DNA of 10,083 nt from Lachnospiraceae bacterium (GTDB taxonomy: Bacteria > Bacillota > Clostridia > Lachnospirales > Lachnospiraceae), in contig JAKSRN010000052.1 in assembly GCA_024403585.1 (NCBI GenBank), forward strand, positions 1-10,083, written 5' to 3'. The notes beneath the pieces are model-generated. The model was not told where the DNA came from, did not search any database, and saw nothing but the letters and a program-made list of their open reading frames with translations. Shown piece after piece: positions 1 to 6,363 of the stretch. Both the position numbers and the translations under genes were made by a program. The first letter of the stretch is position 1, and every line of letters begins with the position of its first letter.

Positions 1-872
1 CCAGCCTGCTCAAGCAGTCCAGGAATCTTGGACTCCCATCCAAGAGACATGATATGAACGCCTTCACAATATGGTTTACACTCTTTGATGATGCGTGCAG
101 CAATCTCAACACCAGTGATACCAGCTTTTGTTTTCTCTTTGTCAGCTTTCAGCTCCTCGATCATAGACTCAGGAACATGAACACCTGCAACGTTTGCATT
201 CATGAAACGGCACATTCCAACAGATTTTGGAATGATGATACCAAGCTGTACAGGTTTTCCGAACTGTTTAGCTTTCTCCATGAACTCGATGAATTTCTCA
301 GGCTCGAAAACTGCCTGTGTCTGGAAGTACTCAGCGCCTGCTGCTACTTTTCTTTCCATCTTCATGAGCTGTGCATCTACGGAATCGCTACATGGGGAAA
401 CTACAGCACCTTTAGCAAAGGATGGAGCCTCACCAACGATTGGGTTTCCGCCAAGGTCCATGCCCTGCTCCATCAGACTCATTGTGTGAAGGAGGGAAAC
501 AGAATCCAGGTCGAATACTGGTTTAGCCTGTGGATGATCACCCATCTTTGTGTGGTCACCTGTCAGTGCCAGAACGTTGTCAATGCCGAATGCTGCTGCG
601 CTGAGAAGGTCAGACTGCAGTGCGATACGGTTTCTGTCACGGCATGCAAGCTGGAAGATTGGGTTCAGTCCTGCATCTTTCAGGATCTTACATGTTGCCA
701 GAGATCCAAGTCTCATAACGGAAGACTGGTTATCTGTTACGTTAATAGCTGAACATTTGCCAAGGTATTTTTTAGCCTCTTCTACAAGGTCATCGATGTT
801 GGTTCCCTTTGGTGGGCCTACTTCTGCAGAAACTACAAATTCACCCTGTTTAAACAAATCTGTAACTTTCAT
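1..872 (-). CDS. metF: Methylenetetrahydrofolate reductase catalytic subunit MetF (3' end cut by window)
   Basis: The enzyme reduces 5,10-methylene-THF to 5-methyl-THF in the cytoplasmic methyl branch of the Wood-Ljungdahl pathway. Translating the minus strand from the ATG at 872 gives 290 uninterrupted codons up to the window edge. Landmarks of the MTHFR TIM barrel are visible: SAEVGPP near residues 15-21 (E17 fits the catalytic Glu of E. coli MetF), ALTGDH at 102-107 (D106 fits the substrate/flavin Asp), FQTQAVFEP at 183-191 and GVHIMSLGWE at 271-280. The last motif lies near the C-terminus of acetogen MetF proteins, so probably only a few residues are missing. An AGGAG box (883-887) lies 10 nt before the ATG. 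The gene follows metV after 33 nt and shares the rnfC2-metV-metF order, which marks the acetogen-type multi-subunit enzyme rather than the single-subunit E. coli type. The family call is secure; electron donor and subunit contacts are inferred from the context. Confidence 0.95.
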   Translation of the reverse strand, partial: MKVTDLFKQGEFVVSAEVGPPKGTNIDDLVEEAKKYLGKCSAINVTDNQSSVMRLGSLATCKILKDAGLNPIFQLACRDRNRIALQSDLLSAAAFGIDNVLALTGDHTKMGDHPQAKPVFDLDSVSLLHTMSLMEQGMDLGGNPIVGEAPSFAKGAVVSPCSDSVDAQLMKMERKVAAGAEYFQTQAVFEPEKFIEFMEKAKQFGKPVQLGIIIPKSVGMCRFMNANVAGVHVPESMIEELKADKEKTKAGITGVEIAARIIKECKPYCEGVHIMSLGWESKIPGLLEQA

Positions 873-905
873 ATATCTATCGCTCCTAATAATTCAAAAT
901 TTTAT

Positions 906-1538
906 TTATGACTGTTTGCACTCTTTTGTAGCATCGTCAGTTGAAAAGTTATGCAGCTGTGTTGGGAATTTCAGAACGTCCAGACGTCCCATCTTCTCGA
1001 GACGACGGTAGATACGCTCCCATCCACACTCCATGCAGGAATCAACTTCACACTTGCCGTCTTTTGTTCCGCCGCAAGGTCCGTTAACAAGACTCTTAGA
1101 ACAAGCGGTGATCGGGCAGATGCCTCCTGTAAGATTCAGGAAACACTCTCCACACTGTCCACAGTCAACTTCCAGAGGAGTAACTCCCTGGAAACCTGGC
1201 AGCTGGATGGTATCGCATGCTGCGCATACCTTTTTGTCTTCCAGAAACTCTGCTACAGTCTGTACGCCAACACCACAGGAGAATACCAGCACCATATCTG
1301 CTGCTTCGATCTCTGCCATATGGCCCTTCAGGCGCACTTTCATATTATCCGGATTACAGATATAATCTGTAGTAAAAATTCCGGTCACTTTTCCTTCAGC
1401 AGCCATCTCCTTCTGGAGCTCTCTTGCTTCTTTTTCAGGAAAACTGATTTCCTTGCATCCATGGCAGTTGATAATGAAGACTTTTCCATCCACCAGCGAT
1501 GCAATGGTTTCTTTATCTTTTAACTGAGTAATTAACAT
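906..1538 (-). CDS. metV: MetV, zinc/Cys-rich accessory subunit of methylene-THF reductase
   Basis: This 210-residue protein has the layout of MetV (the MTHFR_C family), the partner of MetF in acetogens. Its N-terminal half carries paired cysteines (C25/C28, C61, C88), the last inside FSCGVGVQTVAE. The C-terminal half has the dense cysteine signature: C126-x2-C129-x2-C132, TGGICP (C141), C146, NGPCGG (C155), C163 and C168/C171, followed by WERIYRRL. In characterised acetogen enzymes MetV binds metal and supports MetF; here that role is inferred from family and context. Its ATG overlaps the end of rnfC2 by 7 nt, which implies translational coupling, and a GGAG element lies inside the rnfC2 end about 11 nt upstream. 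metF follows 33 nt later. The domain is repeated at the N-terminus of the upstream rnfC2 product, so the complex carries two MetV-like modules. Confidence 0.93.
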   Translation of the reverse strand: MLITQLKDKETIASLVDGKVFIINCHGCKEISFPEKEARELQKEMAAEGKVTGIFTTDYICNPDNMKVRLKGHMAEIEAADMVLVFSCGVGVQTVAEFLEDKKVCAACDTIQLPGFQGVTPLEVDCGQCGECFLNLTGGICPITACSKSLVNGPCGGTKDGKCEVDSCMECGWERIYRRLEKMGRLDVLKFPTQLHNFSTDDATKECKQS

Positions 1539-3496
1539 TTTTTCTTCAACTCCATTACCATATTTTTGCCAACACCAATCTTGGATACCAGCGGAATCTT
1601 AGAAGAGCAGATGTACTCACAGCAACGGCACTGGAAACAATCCATAATGTTGTTCTCCAGCAGAGCCTGAGCATTGCCTTCATCAGCATATTTTGCGAAG
1701 TTCATTGGAACCAGCTCCATTGGACAGACATCTGCACAACGTCCACACTTGATACACTCAACTGTCTCAGTATGGTCTGTCTCAATAGCGATGATACCGT
1801 TGGAACCTTTGATGATCGGAACTTCTGTATCTTTAAGCTGAGCACCCATCATAGGTCCGCCCATCTTGATTGTTACATCTTCACCTGTTGTGCCGCCACA
1901 GTAGTCGATGATATCCTGTACGTTTGTACCAATCTTAACGATATAGTTGCCAGGATTTTTCATTCTCTCGCCTGTTACAGAAACAACACGCTCTACCAGA
2001 GGCATACCTTTCTGAATTGCATCAGAGATAGCTTTTGCTGTAGAAACGTTGCTGACAACAGCGCCTACATCTGCAGGAAGTTTTCCACTTGGTACTGCTC
2101 TCTTCAGAACTTTCTTAATGAGCATCTTCTCAGCACCCTGTGGGTATTTTGTCTTAGCAACACAAACTTCGATGTTCTCGCAGTCAGCAACTTTTGCTTT
2201 TACAAGTTCAACTGCGTCTGGTTTGTTATCCTCGATCACGATTACACCCTTAGGTGCATCAACTGCTTTCATGATCGCTTTCAGACCATAGATTACATCA
2301 TCTGCAAACTCAAGAAGAACACGATGGTCTGCTGTAAGGATTGGCTCACACTCACAGCCGTTCAGAAGAACTGCATCGATTGGTTTTCCAGGTTTCAGTT
2401 TTACGTATGTTGGGAATCCGGCACCACCCATACCGGTGATACCTTTCTCACGTACGATATCTACGATCTCATCTACAGTAAGCTCGTCCAGAGGTTTGTT
2501 AGGCTGAACGGACTCATGCAGTGTATTCTGTCCATCGGATTTGATCACGATAGACTGAACGCCAGGTCCTTTGTTCGGATGTGTATGTGGTCCGATCTCA
2601 ACTACTGTACCGCTTACACTTGAATGTACGTTACAGCTGATAAAGGAAGGAGCCTCTGCGATTTTCTGACCAACTTTAACTGTATCGCCAACCTCAACTA
2701 CAGGAGTTGCAGGTGCGCCAACATGCATAGAAAGAGGAATGATCACTGTCTCTGGCTCCGGGAAAGTCTTCAGAGAGATGTGCTCAGAATACTCTTTGCG
2801 CTCGCATGGATGTACGCCGCCGTAATAGCCGTCGAAACGTCCTTCACGGATAGCTGCTACATATTCTTTGATCTCTTTTACGCCTGCTTTGGAATAGTCA
2901 CGAACCTGAACAGGCTGTGCACGGAACTCATCCAGTCTGCCCTGTTTGTCAAGACGTGCATTGATCTTCTCCCATGCACAATCTTTCTTAGGATCGATCT
3001 CACATTTTCCATTCTTTGCACCGCCACACTGTCCGTTGATCAGGCTCTTAGAGCAGTCAACGATCGGGCAGATGCCACCGGTCATATTCAGATAACACTG
3101 TGCACAAGCACCACATGTTTTCTGAGTCAGTGCCATTCCATGATGGCCAATATAATTCAGGGAATTGGTTGCAGTAAATACCGGTTTATCTTCAATATCC
3201 GCAACTGTCTGCACACCGAGACCACAGGAGATAACGATAACATTCTCAGTTCCTTCCGGAATGATTCCTGCTAATTTTTTCTCTGTCTGAACGCTGTTGC
3301 AAAGGAAATCAACTTTTTTTGTACCTGTAATGGTTTTTCCTTCTGCAAGTTTCACAAACTCGTCCAGATCCGGCTCTTCGATGGTATCAAATTCCTTGAA
3401 GCACTTGTTACAAGCAACTACGAACAGGTTATCTTTTCCCTCTAATAACGCTGCTAACTCGTCGTTACTTTTCAACACATACTTGGTATAATTCAC
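1532..3496 (-). CDS. rnfC2: RnfC2: MetV-like domain fused to an RnfC-type NADH-oxidising subunit
   Basis: A 654-residue two-part protein. Residues 1-200 are MetV-like: SCGLGVQT at 90-97, then C128-x2-C131-x2-C134, TGGICP (C143), C148, NGQCGG (C157), C165 and C173. Residues from about 225 onward are RnfC: an N-terminal barrel-like region, the glycine-rich nucleotide/FMN motif GMGGAGFPTYVKL at 355-367, NGCECEP at 379-385, and two ferredoxin-type [4Fe-4S] motifs, C581-x2-C584-x2-C587-x3-C591-P and C620-x2-C623-x2-C626-x3-C630. In acetogens RnfC2 takes electrons from NADH for methylene-THF reduction by MetFV; it is soluble and separate from the membrane Rnf complex. No other rnf gene lies in the window. 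The start is GTG at 3496, preceded by AGGTGA (3503-3508) with 6 nt spacing. It is the first gene of the operon, directly behind a promoter and a foldable leader. Confidence 0.93.
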   Translation of the reverse strand: MNYTKYVLKSNDELAALLEGKDNLFVVACNKCFKEFDTIEEPDLDEFVKLAEGKTITGTKKVDFLCNSVQTEKKLAGIIPEGTENVIVISCGLGVQTVADIEDKPVFTATNSLNYIGHHGMALTQKTCGACAQCYLNMTGGICPIVDCSKSLINGQCGGAKNGKCEIDPKKDCAWEKINARLDKQGRLDEFRAQPVQVRDYSKAGVKEIKEYVAAIREGRFDGYYGGVHPCERKEYSEHISLKTFPEPETVIIPLSMHVGAPATPVVEVGDTVKVGQKIAEAPSFISCNVHSSVSGTVVEIGPHTHPNKGPGVQSIVIKSDGQNTLHESVQPNKPLDELTVDEIVDIVREKGITGMGGAGFPTYVKLKPGKPIDAVLLNGCECEPILTADHRVLLEFADDVIYGLKAIMKAVDAPKGVIVIEDNKPDAVELVKAKVADCENIEVCVAKTKYPQGAEKMLIKKVLKRAVPSGKLPADVGAVVSNVSTAKAISDAIQKGMPLVERVVSVTGERMKNPGNYIVKIGTNVQDIIDYCGGTTGEDVTIKMGGPMMGAQLKDTEVPIIKGSNGIIAIETDHTETVECIKCGRCADVCPMELVPMNFAKYADEGNAQALLENNIMDCFQCRCCEYICSSKIPLVSKIGVGKNMVMELKKKC

Positions 3497-3609
3497 CCAC
3501 TATCACCTACCTATACATTTTGCTTATCCTAAAGCTTCCGATGTGATCACTGTACCTTCTTCGGTTTCCCGGTTCCGCCACAAGACACAGTACCACCAAA
3601 CTCTATGCA
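3497..3609 (-). promoter_or_regulatory. Structured 5' leader of the rnfC2-metV-metF operon, candidate translational riboswitch
   Basis: Between the predicted transcription start and the GTG of rnfC2 the RNA can fold into one long stem. P1 pairs 3596-3587 with 3553-3543 (10 pairs including G-U, one bulged A). P2 pairs UCUU (3585-3582) with AAGA (3561-3558). P3 is a CGG/CCG stem closed by a GAAA tetraloop (3571-3562). A 10-nt G-rich bulge (3581-3572) lies on the 5' side between P2 and P3, and AGGU (3557-3554) is unpaired opposite. The 3' arm of P1 contains AUCAC (3547-3543), a perfect complement to GUGAU (3506-3502) in the Shine-Dalgarno region. P1 formation and Shine-Dalgarno masking therefore exclude each other. 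I do not recognise a known riboswitch class. The pairings are seen in sequence; the switching role is inference. Confidence 0.5.
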
Positions 3610-3615
3610 GTAATT

Positions 3616-3645
3616 ATTATAGCATAATCCTTTTTAAACTGTCCA
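3616..3645 (-). promoter_or_regulatory. Sigma-A-type promoter of the rnfC2-metV-metF operon
   Basis: A perfect -10 hexamer TATAAT (3616-3621) is preceded 18 nt upstream by TGGACA (3640-3645), one mismatch from the consensus -35. Transcription would start near 3609, giving a leader of about 110 nt. No other gene intervenes, so rnfC2 is the first gene of the transcript. Confidence 0.75.
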
Positions 3646-3740
3646 GTATTGCGGAATAATTCAGAAGAATTTGTCCTTATTTTTCAACAATATTCTCCAT
3701 TATTCTGTAATAGAAATTTCAATTCTAATTATTCTCATTG

Positions 3741-3770
3741 TTTTCGTGATATTTTCGTGAAACCACGAAA
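3741..3770. repeat. Clustered direct and inverted TTTTCGTGA repeats, operator-like
   Basis: The 9-mer TTTTCGTGA occurs twice in tandem (3741-3749 and 3752-3760). The second copy is also the left arm of a perfect 7-bp inverted repeat, TTTCGTG (3753-3759), AAAC, CACGAAA (3764-3770). The cluster lies about 95-130 bp upstream of the rnfC2 -35 box, in an AT-rich spacer (3646-3798) that has no ORF with coding character and otherwise only scattered ATTATTCT motifs. The 7-4-7 geometry suits a dimeric transcription factor, but the sequence matches no operator I can name. It is also close to the end of the upstream terminator, so it may have no function. Confidence 0.4.
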
Positions 3771-3798
3771 CCTTTCATACGTACATAATTATTTTGAC

Positions 3799-3859
3799 AA
3801 AAAAATCCGTGAGAAGAACAGCTTCAGCTTCTTTTTGCCTGTCTGTCTCTTCTCACGGA
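3799..3859 (-). terminator. Rho-independent terminator after the L,D-transpeptidase gene
   Basis: A perfect 12-bp inverted repeat, TCCGTGAGAAGA (3806-3817) against TCTTCTCACGGA (3848-3859), encloses a 30-nt loop. On the minus strand it is followed directly by seven T residues (3805-3799). It lies about 70 nt past the transpeptidase stop codon and separates that unit from the rnfC2 promoter. The loop is unusually long and itself contains the short repeat AGCTTCAGCTT. Confidence 0.88.
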
Positions 3860-3929
3860 AGATATTCTTGATCTGCCAAAGCGGATCATCGCATAATGCT
3901 CCGCTTCAGTCTTCTGTTGTTTTTCAGAA

Positions 3930-5369
3930 TCAGCCTGCTACCAGGTCCTCTGTAGGAGCCGGTCCGACAACCTGATCTTCGGAATAATATACAACTACAG
4001 GATATCCGATCTCCATGTAGTTAAAGATCTGCTCCATCGGAGCATCCGGAATATTTACACATCCGTGGCTTCCGTTGGAGATATAGAATCCCGGAATCTC
4101 ATAGTAGGAAGGATCCTGCCAGCTTGCATCGTGAAGACCAACCTGATCATTGAATGGCATCCACCAGGTAGACCATGCATTCGGGAATGTGGTGAAGTTC
4201 CAGTCCATCTTCTTTCCATCGATCGCCCAGCAGCTTCCGGATGGTGTGGAGTAACCTTTCTCATCACATCCTGTGATAATAGGTGTACTTGTGATCAGCT
4301 GACCGTCCCAGTAGAGCCACAGTGTCTGTGTGGAAATACAGATCTCTACATAGCTCTTACCGATTGTATTACCGGTTCTGTCCAGTCCTGTATACAGATA
4401 TACCGGCTCAGTTACTACGGTCTGTGCTTCAATAATGAAATTGATGAGCTGATCAGTGGTAGCCTCCTGATCGATACAGTAACCATAATCACCGCCGCCT
4501 GCCAGAGTGATCGTTCTTCCGTAGGAAGTGGTGAAATCTTTCTCAAGGCCAAAGGTATCTGTTTCGTAAGCCATATTTCTTACCCAGTCAGCTACTTTTT
4601 CTCTGTCAACAATGATAGAACCGTCTTCTGCTGTAGAAACCCAGCCTGCCATCTCTTCACGATCCACATGGTACTGTTTTTCCACAAAATCATAGGTTAT
4701 GTCGGCTTTTGTCATTGCATTCATCTGATCGACCTTTGCAAGCAGTTCCGGATTATCTTTCCTAACCTGTGGCTGGATATAAAGTCCTGCTTCATCCAGA
4801 TCATATGCAGGCACATTATTCATAATCACATCTTTGATGGCATTCTCTACGTCCAGTGTATAGATCAGGCTTCCCTCAACCTCTGGCTTAACCACAAACT
4901 CACCGTTCTCAAGAACCGGTTTTGCATCTTCCGGCTGAACCACGTTCTCAGGTTTAAAGCACTGGAAGGCATCTACCAGATCTACCATCTTATCTTCTGA
5001 ATAGGTAAATGCATGCTCAAACTCATAACTCTTATTTCCCATGAGTTTGAAGATCCACATATTATGACTCTGATTTTCCATCAGCTGGTCTACTTCTCCA
5101 CCGTCTGTGTAGAGGAAATCCATATCCTTTCCCTTCAGGGTATCCTCTAAATCTCCACGCTCTGAAACTACCAGCTTATAATTATCCAGTTCGAACTGGA
5201 TCTCTTCTTTTGCCATATCCACTGTCATATTGGAACAATCGATTCCATTGATCGTGGTTCCTGCAAGAAAATGGTCTTTATAAAAATTGCGTCCTACAAA
5301 ATAGACTGCTCCAAGTGCGACGATTGCTGTGCCACCTACAGCAAGTCCAATGATTGCACCCTTCTTCAT
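3930..5369 (-). CDS. Membrane-anchored L,D-transpeptidase (PG_binding_4 + YkuD)
   Basis: This enzyme cross-links or remodels peptidoglycan outside the membrane by forming bonds between L- and D-centres of stem peptides. The 479-residue protein begins with MKK and one hydrophobic segment (about residues 4-25), a signal anchor without a lipobox. A long region (about 40-330) resembles the PG_binding_4 domain usually found before YkuD in Clostridia. The catalytic YkuD domain (about 340-470) starts at SYVEICIST and carries GLHD (H413) and the catalytic SHGCVNIP motif (H435, C437). The start is well supported: AGGAGG (5378-5383) lies 8 nt before the ATG. It sits 60 nt behind a thymidylate synthase-family gene with no convincing terminator between, so the two are probably co-transcribed. 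A strong terminator follows. The physiological substrate cannot be read from sequence. Confidence 0.93.
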   Translation of the reverse strand: MKKGAIIGLAVGGTAIVALGAVYFVGRNFYKDHFLAGTTINGIDCSNMTVDMAKEEIQFELDNYKLVVSERGDLEDTLKGKDMDFLYTDGGEVDQLMENQSHNMWIFKLMGNKSYEFEHAFTYSEDKMVDLVDAFQCFKPENVVQPEDAKPVLENGEFVVKPEVEGSLIYTLDVENAIKDVIMNNVPAYDLDEAGLYIQPQVRKDNPELLAKVDQMNAMTKADITYDFVEKQYHVDREEMAGWVSTAEDGSIIVDREKVADWVRNMAYETDTFGLEKDFTTSYGRTITLAGGGDYGYCIDQEATTDQLINFIIEAQTVVTEPVYLYTGLDRTGNTIGKSYVEICISTQTLWLYWDGQLITSTPIITGCDEKGYSTPSGSCWAIDGKKMDWNFTTFPNAWSTWWMPFNDQVGLHDASWQDPSYYEIPGFYISNGSHGCVNIPDAPMEQIFNYMEIGYPVVVYYSEDQVVGPAPTEDLVAG

Positions 5370-5408
5370 ATATACTCTCCTCCGGAAGATATTTATTTCT
5401 TAAACCTT

Positions 5409-5422
5409 CAGCAGAATTCTGC
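5409..5422. repeat. 14-bp perfect palindrome between the thymidylate synthase-like and L,D-transpeptidase genes
   Basis: AGCAGAATTCTGCT is a perfect palindrome in the 60-nt gap between the two genes. As RNA it would be a hairpin with almost no loop, and the minus-strand sequence after it has only a three-T run, so it is a poor terminator. It could be a processing or stability element, a protein site, or chance. Confidence 0.3.
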
Positions 5423-5429
5423 TTCAGGA

Positions 5430-6200
5430 TCAGTGTTTTCTCAGTTCTTCTACGCTTTCCCAAATACCTGGAAGTTCTTCTTCCATCATATCCTGCCAGT
5501 CATCCTCATATTCAGAGATACAGGATTCTTCATCCGCAAGGATACGTTTTACATATCCGTCCAGCGAAGCAAAATCTCTCTCATAACAATGATAGGAATT
5601 GGCTCTGTGTGTATATGGTCCCATCGGAAGTCCCAACGCATCCGCCACACGCTTCTGCAGCATGATCAGTGCAAACATGTTCATAAAAGATGCCTTGCAG
5701 GCATCGTTGCTGCGGAACAGTACCTTGCACTCCAGTTTTCCCTGTCTTACAAAATACTGGATGTGCTGCAGGCATGCAGGATCATCAGATGAGACATCTT
5801 CTGCATTTCTCACAAGAATAACTGCACGGCGGGAGGATGGATTTCTTTTCAGATCATCGATCACAAACTGGATCTGATCGATCGTCTCTCCGGCCTGATT
5901 TTTCATGGCTGCCATACGGTTGTGATAGGTATAAACCCAGTTTCCTTTTTCAATCTCAAAGTCCAGGATTCCGTCCAGCATCTCCATGATGTACTGCTGC
6001 AGTTCTCTGGGCCCTCCGATGAAGCACTTACTGATCATCGGTTCAGCCAGGGGTTCCATGATCTCAATGGTCATGGACGAGTCCAGACATGTCGTATTCC
6101 AGTCCGCACAATCCACCACTTCACCCTTCTCCTTCAATTTCAGAAGAGCCTGGTGATAGGCTTTCGGCAATGTTTTTTCTGTAACTAAAATCTCTGACAT
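5430..6200 (-). CDS. thyA: Thymidylate synthase-family protein (archaeal-like ThyA type)
   Basis: The 256-residue protein has the thymidylate synthase core. Seen in order: the phosphate-binding arginine pair SSRRAVI (R124/R125), the catalytic cysteine in DPACLQHIQ (C143), the nucleotide motif FRSNDA (R163-D166), an Asn in SFMNMFAL (N174) and the YHCY pair (H204, Y206) matching the HxY of ThyA. It would methylate dUMP with methylene-THF to give dTMP. It differs from the E. coli type: the catalytic Cys is followed by Leu instead of His, and the N-terminal part is short, as in the archaeal and clostridial ThyA branch. The related dCMP/dUMP hydroxymethylases share this fold, so the exact reaction is not certain. 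ATG at 6200 is preceded by AAAGGAG about 10 nt upstream. It heads a probable two-gene unit with the L,D-transpeptidase. Its use of methylene-THF links it only loosely to the methylene-THF reductase operon downstream. Confidence 0.85.
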   Translation of the reverse strand: MSEILVTEKTLPKAYHQALLKLKEKGEVVDCADWNTTCLDSSMTIEIMEPLAEPMISKCFIGGPRELQQYIMEMLDGILDFEIEKGNWVYTYHNRMAAMKNQAGETIDQIQFVIDDLKRNPSSRRAVILVRNAEDVSSDDPACLQHIQYFVRQGKLECKVLFRSNDACKASFMNMFALIMLQKRVADALGLPMGPYTHRANSYHCYERDFASLDGYVKRILADEESCISEYEDDWQDMMEEELPGIWESVEELRKH

Positions 6201-6250
6201 GGCTGTCGTTCTCCTTTAATTCTTGATAAAAGGGCAGAATACCCCATATA

Positions 6251-6284
6251 AAAGAAGTATAACACTTCTTTCCAAAAGAAAAAA
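6251..6284 (-). promoter_or_regulatory. Extended -10 promoter embedded in an inverted repeat, upstream of the thymidylate synthase gene
   Basis: On the minus strand TGTTATACT gives an extended -10 (TG-n-TATACT; hexamer 6256-6261), with only a T-rich, poor -35 around 6279-6284. The hexamer lies inside a perfect inverted repeat, AAAGAAGT (6251-6258), ATAAC, ACTTCTTT (6264-6271). The predicted start near 6249 gives a leader of about 50 nt. A protein bound at the repeat would block the promoter; that role is inferred. Confidence 0.5.
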
Positions 6285-6326
6285 GAACAAAAATCCGAAA
6301 CTATCGGAACTTTTTTGTTCTTTTTC
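6279..6326 (-). terminator. Long A/T-stem rho-independent terminator after hydF, possibly bidirectional
   Basis: An inner TCCGA (6294-6298) / TCGGA (6304-6308) stem with a 5-nt loop is extended by AAAAAGAACAAAAA on one side against TTTTTTGTTCTTTTT on the other, with a small bulge (6309-6310) on the right arm. Read on the minus strand it ends in a T-rich tail and lies about 40 nt after the hydF stop. The symmetry would let it work on the plus strand as well, but no plus-strand gene needs it. Confidence 0.8.
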
Positions 6327-6363
6327 TGTACACGCTGTTAATTTTTCAACAAGAATAGTATTT

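Noticed and set aside
1772..2623. Long plus-strand open frame (283 codons) opposite rnfC2, and similar plus-strand frames at 54-752, 4065-5000 and 8656-9642
   Set aside because: They are antisense shadows of well-supported minus-strand genes; their translations show no domain and are rich in Cys, His and Phe from reversed codons.
3547..3600. Short open frame in the rnfC2 leader (about 17 codons ending in TGA) that might be a leader peptide
   Set aside because: It has no good start codon with a ribosome binding site in frame, and the bases are better explained by the RNA pairings.
3497..3609. Known riboswitch classes (THF, ZTP, SAM, cobalamin, T-box) in the rnfC2 leader
   Set aside because: The hallmark conserved strings of these classes, such as CCGCCTGGGC of ZTP or GGTGGNACCGCG of T-box, are absent; similarity is limited to short purine-rich pieces.
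3753..3770. Rex (NADH-sensing repressor) operator at the 7-4-7 inverted repeat
   Set aside because: The spacing matches but the half-site TTTCGTG differs from the TTGTTAA-type Rex half-site at several positions.
5278..5463. Small minus-strand open frame across the gap between the thymidylate synthase-like and transpeptidase genes
   Set aside because: It overlaps both real genes in another frame and its translation is a frame-shifted copy of their ends and the gap.
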